The notes below the pieces were generated by a model. The model had not been told where the DNA came from and searched no databases. It saw nothing but the letters and a program-made list of their open reading frames with translations. The translations under genes and the position numbers were made by a program. DNA of 64,000 nucleotides, taken from positions 620,001 to 684,000 of the forward strand of contig JAEVHH010000007.1 in the NCBI GenBank assembly GCA_017607445.1, read 5' to 3'. The first letter of the stretch is position 1; each line of letters begins with the position of its first letter. This document shows positions 56,078-64,000 of the stretch, in pieces. The DNA comes from Histoplasma ohiense. Its lineage: Eukaryota; Ascomycota; Eurotiomycetes; Onygenales; Ajellomycetaceae.

Positions 56078-57598
56078 TCAGGGGAAATAAACGAGGCCCT
56101 CGTTTTCTTGCGTAATAATATCTTTGATGACATAGTTCAAGACATAGCCACATTTCTCCGCCGGATATTGAAGCAGTTTCAAAATTCGAGGGTCCTCCTT
56201 ATGTTCAAGGTACATGCAAATTGCGAAGCACTCGGAAGAAACTTTGGTGTATGTCCACCATTGCTTCTCCTCGCACAGTTTCCCAAGCCAATAACTTAGT
56301 ATGAGGAGGGCCCTGGGATCCTTCTCCTGTAGGAGCTTGGTGTATGCGGGATAGAGTCTCCCAATGAAGGGGATGAGTTTCGCAAAGTTGTTTCTGTCCG
56401 CTTTGAGAGGCAGCATGGGGCTGAGCATTCGGAGTGGCCAGTGATATGGATTGGATTCTTCGGTGGTGGTTTCGTTGATCTCACACAGCTCTGCAAGCTC
56501 CGGGTGCAGTCCCTCCCGGCCCGGAGAGTTATTGTTGAATGTGTGATCCTCATCATCAGATTCCATGAAAGCTTCGAACCAAATGCTTTGCCGCAGTTGC
56601 TGGATGGTGATGGTTTCGAGGATATATCGAAGCCCGGACTGGCCCAGCAGCCACGAGAGCCGCGTAGGATCCGATGAAAACACCCAAGAACTATCTGGTT
56701 TACATTCCTCCGGGCTGAAAATGATGGTACCCAATAACATGCAAGTCGACATTAGAGGGTCCATATTGTGCTCGTCAATTGGCTTTGAAATTTCCCTACG
56801 GTAAAGTTTTAATGCACGCTCCCAATGGACCCCTGCGGCAATAGCATAGGATTTGTCATAGGGCAGAAGACGGCGGAGGTGTGTTACTGCAACGCCAAAA
56901 ACGGCATGCATGAGGCTTGGGTTCTAGGGGCAAACACATTTAGTAGTTTGCAAGGGGAATGGGCAAGGAAGGAAATCGATTGTAAAGTAATCTGTACCTG
57001 GAAAGCAAGTTGGATCATTTTACCACTCATGACTCGTCTATGAGCATCAGACGACGAAGACGCATGGGCGGCCATAGTTATGAAGTGATGGAAAAATTCC
57101 ACTGTTCTATGGCTTATTGAACTCATCACCTGGAGGAAAGCCCTATCAGTGGACTCATCAAGTTGTAGGACCCGTTCGATCTTATCAGCTAAATCGGCCA
57201 CAGACATCGAGAATTGTATCGACGAAGGCAGAAGATGTGGGCTGGGTGCAACTTGACAAGATCCCGCGTGCAATATCGGTTGACGTCGCTGAACCATTGT
57301 TGTCGAGTAATCGCAGCCTACGCCGTACTTCACGCACTTTTGGCACTCGGGTTTTGTCTCATCACACTTGAGGCGGAAATCAATATGTTTCCACGTCCAA
57401 AGCGACCAAAGCTATTGGACATACCTTGATCCGCCGTTTCTTGCAATTCAAACAGCCAGCTCGAGACTTGCGATGGGGCCGGCGGGGATGATAGACAGTG
57501 TCCTTTGGCTTGCCATTTTCCTCCTTGGATTGCCGAGGCGGTCTATTCGGGCCATTTAAGCGGAAAATTAGCTGTTTTTTGACGACGCGACTTTCCAT
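56078..57598 (-). CDS. Zn(II)2Cys6 transcription factor
   Basis: Fungal binuclear zinc cluster regulator. Exons 57425-57598, 56998-57366 and 56078-56923 give 462 residues. The six zinc ligands are Cys49, 52, 59, 66, 69 and 76 in GCLNCKKRRIK-CDETKPECQKC and GVGCDY; the first intron splits the cluster just before Cys59, so the domain is only visible after splicing. Preceding residues are basic (HPRRPHRKSRAG). The C-terminal part has NPSLMHAVFGVAVTHLRRLLP and RREISKPIDEHNMDPLMSTC, typical of the short fungal-specific regulatory domain of sterol-regulator-like (Upc2-type) C6 proteins. Targets unknown. The splice sites are GTATGT/CAAG and GTACAG/CTAG, all in phase. Confidence 0.87.
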
Positions 57599-60314
57599 CG
57601 TAGGACGATGTTGGTGATTTCAAGTTCGCAGAGAGAAGTTTTGACACCAGCGATCATGAATGAAAGAACATTCAGGGAGGACCCTATATGATGACGCAGC
57701 AAGAATTTGTTCCGACTCTGCAAAAAAGAAAAAAGCAGCTTTTGGATATTTGCAAAGGAGCTCTGTTGTGAGCTACGGCGATATTCTATAGCTCGCTGCC
57801 TGGTGAGAAGCTCGGCGGAATCATGAGCAAGGGTCGGAACTGAGCCTCGCTATTGCAAGTGAAATCGCAACGCAAATCATCGACGCCAGGGCTCAGACGC
57901 AATGGCCGTGGGAACTCGTATCGGTTTGCGGCTCATATCCAGCTTTTGAAAGGCTCAACCCGACCAAGGCGTAAATACTGCGGGAGGCAGAATGGATGTT
58001 GCCACACATTTTTACCTTTCCACCTGCAAGGCACTGCCTCAGCTTTCTCAGACATCGACCATCACTTACACCAGAAACCCATAACGCTTTTTGCATACTT
58101 CAGTGCAGAAACAAAAGATATGGATTAACTTCAGAACACACGTCAATTCAAAAAAAAAAGTCATTTTGATATGATTTACCTGGGGTAGCTCGGGATAATT
58201 CATTCCGCTGGTGGACATATGCATTGTATATCTGCCCACTATCAGGTATCGTATCAAACTGATGTATCCGCGTTCATATTCCATGATATTGATGTTGATT
58301 TTAGTATTAATATCGGTAAAGCCACTGCAGCCCACACATTCGGAAGAGTGATGTGACAAAGCATTCCACTGGTTATTCATCCAGTATAGGGACCAATAAC
58401 TACGGGAAGGTTGAAATATTACAATCAGAGCGCAGACATTCAGTATCCAGAATATTGCACTGTTAAGCACAGGTTCCTTGAATGAGATTGTAAAAAGGAA
58501 AATGCTGTGAGATTTTAGCCTCACGCCAACTTTGTCAGGCCGGAAACAGCAAACTTTCTTCAGACTTCAAACAATCCACTTCTGCCTCTTTTATGCCCTT
58601 CTCAGACCAGGGCAATCGGGTTTTCTCTCAGACGTGTTTCATTCACATTTCTGCTGAGTTGGTGGCAATAACACCATCCCAATCCATCCAACCAACCATG
58701 CGAGTGTGGAAGAAGTCCTCTAACATGTGTTCCCAAATGATGAGCATCCATGCTGTTGGCCAGACGCAATAGCGAGCCATCAACCCACCTTTCCAGCACC
58801 ATTACCATGGAGTTAATATATAACAATTCAAACAGTCTGTTAGAAGTGGGGTAAATAGTGTTTGTAGCATCAAACCATGCCCCCCAAGTTGTTATTTCTA
58901 TCAGCCCCGAAGGTTGAGCAAAGTCTCACCTTGAATTCAACACGAGTATGATCATAACTGCATGACAGCTTTCAGCACCATGAGCAAAATTGGAAATCCT
59001 TTGCGTAAGCAGGCCATATTTTAGCGGGACATTCATGCCTCCGCGCCATTGCAAAACGATCTTGAAAGAACTTCAGAATCTTAAGGGAATGGGCGCCATT
59101 TTATTTTTAGCCAGGCCTCAGAATGATACAATTGGGCGAGACTTTTTGTTGAGTCGCCTTCGGGTTAGTATCATTTCCATTTCCGGGACTATCTGCTATT
59201 TTATCCGACTGCATGACGGGAAGAGAGAACTGTTGATATGAGGTGGGAGAAGTTTGGAGAAGAATCTTAGCCATTACGCTGATATGCGAAAAGAAGTTGG
59301 ACTTTGCGAGATGTTACCCGTTTTCTCTCCTTGCGGATCCAACATGGGGATGCTGGGTTATCAAATTGTGGGGAATGCTCAGGATCGATTCAACCTTTTT
59401 CTGGACGCCTTTTTGTCTTCAAAAGATCAATAACCCGGAGAAGTCTGATGGGTTCCTTCAATACCAACGCGGGTGGGGGATATATCGAATGAAACCCACG
59501 CAGATCCGGACTCATGTCAACCTTGCCGTGTGAGGCCTTCTACGGGGCTTCCTATGGGAACAGCAATATTCTCTGTCATCCCAATACTCTTGATGGCTGA
59601 CCCCTCACGTTCGCCGAACCCTTCAAGCACGGATCCATCTAAACAACCCACATTCGCAGTCATAGCAGAACACCGCGCAGGATTCTTGAAGCAGAGTGAG
59701 AAAAGGACCAACAGGATCAAAGCGGAAAATAGGCATCAGACTCGAACTTACGAGATTGCCAATGCTAACAAACAGGGTCACATTTGCCGGGTGCAATTTT
59801 AGTGACCTACCGAAAAGAGGCAAGATAAAGAAAAAAAAAGAAAACGTACAGACTATTTCTTTTTCACTGAGCAAATTCAAAGCTTTTGTTTTGTTCATTA
59901 AAGGTAAGTGCACATAGCCCCTTAAGATCTCTTTGTTCCCACGATACGCTTATGCAAAGTACCTTGCATTTTGTTCATTTGAAGACAGGTAAGATGCGTG
60001 ATACCCTTTGATGCGCGACTGTGGTTCAGGCGCATGGGTCTTTTCGCGATCGAAATTGCTCTACCAAGAAATGGATGAGCGTTTTGTGGAAAGGAATACG
60101 ATATGTTACGTAAAGACGATTTCTTGGATCGAGCAGATGGCTGTTCAAGTTTCTCTGATTGGCAACAATCTAAGCAGAGTGGGCCATATAAATACATCAA
60201 GACGAATGGCAGGTACCTGCGTGAGAATCGAAAGCCAAGTATGAAAACGCCGCGTACGGCATACCTCCGGTTGAATATTGAGAAGAGTGTGAATGGAAAT
60301 CCCACTGCTCCCGT
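57599..60314. other. 2.7 kb spacer without a convincing gene
   Basis: Holds the Zn2Cys6 promoter on the left and the 3' side of the CBM9-like gene on the right. ORFs of 80-150 residues occur on both strands (for example 58066-58524 minus, 59473-59802 plus, 59922-60305 minus), but none shows a motif or builds a known protein by splicing. An expressed short gene cannot be excluded. Confidence 0.35.
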
Positions 60315-61031
60315 CTAAACAAAAGCCACATGGCCAAAAAATGGTGTCATATGAAAGTTCGGCTCATTAGGCGGGCTCCAAGCCCCCAGTTTCTGGTCAG
60401 GGAACATCTGCGGGTTGGTGATGGTGCGGAAGAAATTCATTCTCCAGCGAGTACCACGAAGATCCTCGGGCGCGTTAAACAGCGCAAGCGGGATCTGAAC
60501 TTCCGACTTCCAAGTCTTGGCTTGGCGATTGAGAGTTGTTTTCGCCAACATCCCATCCCCGAAGGGGTCAGAGATGAAAGCGTGATCCATAGGCGCATTT
60601 TCTGCACGCACACGTGAAGGATTGTAAATAAACGACTGGTAGGTGACGTTGTTCGGGTTTACTTCGAATTCGAGGTACGTTTGGGGTGGCTCATCGCCGA
60701 GTTGTATAAACGCCTCCATCACCGAGTACTTCCAGATGTCGTCGTTAGTTCCCTGACTGGAATTGAAATAGAAGTACTTTTCGTCGAAGGCCGTGAACGT
60801 CAGATGGAGCATGGGAGAAATCTCGGATCCTTTGGTACTGTAACACAGGTCGACTTGAGTCGATGGGAATTCCGTTCCCTCCGGAACCGACTTGTTGAAT
60901 ACGACCTTACCTTTCCTTGGGCATTCGGGAACAATGGCAGATGGAATTTTGTGACTGCCACTGTCATCTGCCCCCGCGGAAACGGTCATTGCCGCCCCTA
61001 GGGTGCTGAGGAGGAGGAAGTGGAGGTGCAT
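60315..61031 (-). CDS. Secreted CBM9-like carbohydrate-binding protein
   Basis: Predicted extracellular protein with one family-9-like carbohydrate-binding beta-sandwich domain. Single exon; from ATG 61031 the product has 238 residues and begins with a clear signal peptide (MHLHFLLLSTLGAAMTVSA). An in-frame ATG 15 codons upstream (61076) would bury the signal and is not preferred. The mature domain has the pattern of CBM9-like modules: LHLTFTAFDEKYFYFN, DIWKYSVMEAFIQLGD, YLEFEVNPNNVTYQSF, WKSEVQIPLALF and WRMNFFRTI followed by GAWSPPNEPNFHMT near the C-terminus. N-glycosylation sequons occur (NKS, NSS, NVT). There is no catalytic module, so it probably binds wall or plant glycans rather than cutting them; the ligand is unknown. 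Confidence 0.82.
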   Translation of the reverse strand: MHLHFLLLSTLGAAMTVSAGADDSGSHKIPSAIVPECPRKGKVVFNKSVPEGTEFPSTQVDLCYSTKGSEISPMLHLTFTAFDEKYFYFNSSQGTNDDIWKYSVMEAFIQLGDEPPQTYLEFEVNPNNVTYQSFIYNPSRVRAENAPMDHAFISDPFGDGMLAKTTLNRQAKTWKSEVQIPLALFNAPEDLRGTRWRMNFFRTITNPQMFPDQKLGAWSPPNEPNFHMTPFFGHVAFV

Positions 61032-62175
61032 TATTGTAGATGACCGGGTGAAATGAGTGGAGTGTTGAAGTGACAACTAAGAAAACACGCACCCACTGCG
61101 AAGTGAAATGGAATTGCAATGCCTGGGCGAGATACCTGCTTATAAGTAGCGTCAAGCCATTGCATGCTGATCACAACACCAGCTTGAAATAGATCCGGAC
61201 CCTCCCTCTCTTTGTCGAAGCTGCAGGGGTTCACATGTAGTGCTAACCTTATGTTTTCCCTTACTCTTTGACTCAAGTTCATATTCCCAGCCAGCACTAC
61301 CCAAGCACATACAGAGATAAGGTAGTATTTGACCAGGTGTGCCTGACAGGAGTGAGTGGATATGACATGGAGTTTTCAATCTCAAGGCACAGCTGGTGAA
61401 CGTTGAGTTAATAGAGGACAGTTTGCACCGCCTGGGGATGGTTTATGGCTTTAAGATGCAGCCTTTTGACCCGATTCTATACGGAGTGAAGTTGCATTCA
61501 TTTCCCGCTTGGGCTAGCTTCAACATTGCTTTGTCCGCTACTCTTTGAAAGGATGGAACGAAGATTGATCCATTGGCATCTTGAGCTGGCGGATCGCTAT
61601 TTTGTTCCTCATTTCTTGGTATGAATGTAACTTCAGCAATGGGATAGAAGCATCATAGATGTGCTTCGGCCTTTTGAGCAGGGCATGTTGAACCATTTTC
61701 CAACATGACATGACATGGCCTCGTGGAAAAAGTTCGATTTCATGCATTCAATACAACTTCTTGCATTGTTCGAAATAATGGGGGTGGGGGTGTGTTTGCC
61801 CTACACATGGATGGATATCGAAAACAAATCCTGATTGCAACTCAATGTACGGAGTACTGTACAGATTGTACTGTACACATATGGAAAGCTAGCCGTCACA
61901 TTTACCTCAAACCACAATTGATGATATATGTGATGCGGCCAATGTGGAGGAGTCTAGCCAAAAAAACGTTCCACCCGGCTCCCAGGAAACATTTCCTATT
62001 AGTTTGCTAGATGGGAGGCACGCATGCTCCGTTCAACCAACACCCGGCGAGCGAATCCCTCGAAACAACCGTTTATCAAATATGACACGGAGTTTTTCTC
62101 ATTTATTCGGCAGTCAATTGAATGGTTGTCAACAACTTTGCATGTTCAGCTGCTGGCGCGCTGACCGCCTTCCAT

Positions 62176-62199
62176 GTGGAATATGGAATATGGAATATA
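62176..62199. repeat. (GGAATAT)3 short tandem repeat
   Basis: Three adjacent GGAATAT units; a related copy occurs near 62468. Simple intergenic repeat. Confidence 0.7.
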
Positions 62200-62723
62200 T
62201 GGCTTTCACGACTAACTAGTATTTAACTAGCTAGCAATGATGTACTGTACGAAGTTACGCCGCAGCATATCTAGCTATCTTTTCGTGATACTACTCATCA
62301 TATATCGACTTGCATCTTGGAAAATGAACAATCCCCTTCCAGATCCGCTTGTCCTTTTTGCAAAATGCAGTTAAAAACTGGTTGTATAAAACATAAATAC
62401 AGATAAGATGTTCGGCGTAGTATTAATAATTTATGTCGCTTTTGCAAAAAAAAAAAAAAAAATGAAAGAATATGGAATATGAGATATAAAATCTCGGCTT
62501 TGCGCCACACAAGCAAAACTAAAACCTTTAAAAAAAAAAAAAAAAAAAGCCCCAATGCCGAAAGCCAGTGTGGAAAGTAAGTATTCGGTTGAAATCAAGA
62601 AAAGGGAGGACTAACTACTAACTACCTGGGGTTCCCCCTCCCCTCCCCAACATAATAATAACAAGACGGCGCGTGGGGATAATGAAACCCGATTTTCTCC
62701 ATGCCAGGTATATATTATTATCT

Positions 62724-62739
62724 ATCTAGATATCTAGAT
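62724..62739. repeat. 16-base perfect palindrome
   Basis: ATCTAGATATCTAGAT is self-complementary, followed at once by another TCTAGA unit; AGATCTAGAT recurs near 62790. Purpose unknown. Confidence 0.7.
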
Positions 62740-64000
62740 CTAGACGGTTGCGCAACGGTCTGTCGGGGTGGGTAATGTACAGTACAGCAGATCTAGATAA
62801 CAATTGCCATGGGCGTGCGTACTAGGTAGTGTATGTATATGTGGAACTCCTATCTTCTCCATCTCCATCTTCACGTGTGAGTGAGGTTGTATAATTTATT
62901 TCGCGATCGTGGCGGTGCGGGTTGGATATCGGGGAAGAAAGATCTCTTTTCTTTTTTTTGTTCTCCTACATTGAGTAGATGTGCACGCACCTATCTCTAC
63001 ACTGTACATACGGCACATAGAGAAGGGCGGGCATGCAGAAGTTGAAAAGACCATATTTTATTCAGAGCCTCAATGAATTAAGTAGGTACCCAAGAAAAAA
63101 GAAGTTAAATTCAATCAAGCCGACTAACCCCAAGCTAAATCAAACGAATCCATCCAAGCCAGCCTATATATATGTAAAATGTGAGCATAATGTTTTTTGT
63201 TATATAAAGAAAAAGAAGAAAAGAAGAAAAAGCAGAGCATTCGACTTCTTGTCTGCTCTCTCCTTCCCCTCTTTTTTTATGTTAATAGCGAAGGATTGGA
63301 ATCCACCATCTCATCAACCTCATCCAATTACATCCCATCCTTTTCTCCGCCGTTTGCCAAAAGAGAGAAGAGAGAAAAAGGAAAGGTTGAAAGTTGAATA
63401 AATAAGAAACATGCAGAAGGAATGTAAAAGGCCAAGTGGCAGGCTGACTGCCAAAAGGAAGAAATCTGAAAACAAGGGGGGAAAAGAATGATAGATATCT
63501 CACCAGAATGAATGACAGTGAGGGAGGTAAACTAATAAGGAAAAAAAAAAATATAGAAATATGTATGAATATATGTGAATGATTATGTGATGTGTATGTA
63601 TGTAGACATGAGTAATGTGTATCAAGTAATATGGACGCTGTTTCCCAAACAGAGTGAAAGCTCAAAAAACCAAAATGAGGTCGTGGGGCTCATGAGATAA
63701 AATGTGAAGTGTCAGTTATCAAAACGAATGTCTTCGCCATATATGTATGGGCTTAGAAAGGAAATGCGAAAAGGATAGGCAGGGTAGGCAGGCAGGAGGG
63801 AGGATAAGGATGAGAAGTATATAGAGTGCAAGGTTGATGAGAAATGAAAATGATGTCATAAATGCCAGCAATATGCAAGGATGGAGTAGAAAACCAAAAA
63901 AAAAAAAAAAAAAAAAAGAGAAAAGAAAAGAGTAAAAACGATCCAGCTTTTTATTGATGATACATCAAAACTTTTTTGGGGCGCGACTGGGCAGAGAAAG

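Larger units (their letters stand above)
61032..64000. other. 3 kb AT-rich spacer to the right edge
   Basis: Begins with the promoter of the CBM9-like gene. It then contains simple repeats, TGTAC-rich motifs (61845-61880) and poly(A) tracts (62444-62461, 62530-62548, 63895-63917). From 62900 to the edge it is purine-rich and looks like 3' untranslated sequence of a minus-strand gene beyond the window; TTTATT at 63950-63955 reads AATAAA on that strand. No ORF is convincing. Confidence 0.4.

Noticed and set aside
61031..61076. Upstream ATG of the CBM9-like gene
   Set aside because: It would place 15 polar residues before a clear signal peptide; the start at 61031 fits secretion.
1..64000. CRISPR array, prophage or bacterial operon
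   Set aside because: Spliced eukaryotic genes throughout and no direct repeats with unique spacers.

Overview
The window is nuclear DNA of a filamentous ascomycete. The genes are split by short introns (about 50 to 300 bases, GT..AG with CTAAC/CTGAC-like branch sites), intergenic spacers carry long poly(T)/poly(A) and pyrimidine tracts, and the proteins match Eurotiomycetes families. A LaeA-like methyltransferase, a CYP64-like P450 and degenerate kinase-like/APH-like genes together point to Onygenales, probably the Ajellomycetaceae (Histoplasma/Blastomyces/Emmonsia relatives). That placement is inference; no species can be named from sequence alone.

Left third (1-24 kb): a gene leaving the left edge; SMP3 (GPI-anchor mannosyltransferase, 4 exons); a cytochrome P450 locus broken by two frameshifts; BET5 (TRAPP subunit, 5 short exons, none of which makes a convincing single ORF); a CaMKK/Ssp1-like kinase (6 exons); mitochondrial-type peptidyl-tRNA hydrolase; a 5.5 kb spacer with no convincing gene; a LaeA-like methyltransferase; and a PhyH-family dioxygenase.

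Middle (24-40 kb): a block of housekeeping genes. RPF1 and glycyl-tRNA synthetase share a divergent promoter. They are followed by SEC12, whose intron uses a GC-AG boundary, then the PAK kinase CLA4 and the mitochondrial NAD(H) kinase POS5.

40-47.6 kb: an accessory-looking island. It holds a kinase fragment with altered catalytic motifs, a kinase-like pseudogene with a frameshift and a stop, an intact sulfotransferase-like gene and an aminoglycoside-phosphotransferase-like relic whose stops look like C:G to T:A changes (RIP-like), set in AT-rich spacer DNA.

Right part (47.6-64 kb): a PlsC acyltransferase, CTR9 (PAF1 complex), an SMP-30/gluconolactonase-like protein, a Zn2Cys6 regulator, a secreted CBM9-like protein, and about 3 kb of AT-rich, repeat-bearing spacer to the right edge.

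The intact genes are mostly unrelated single-copy cell functions: secretion and GPI anchors (SMP3, BET5, SEC12), translation and ribosome assembly (PTH1, GRS1, RPF1), signalling (CaMKK, CLA4) and transcription (CTR9). I see no biosynthetic cluster, CRISPR array, complete transposon or convincing tRNA/rRNA gene. I did not find a clear new multi-gene system; the most unusual part is the relic island at 41-47 kb.
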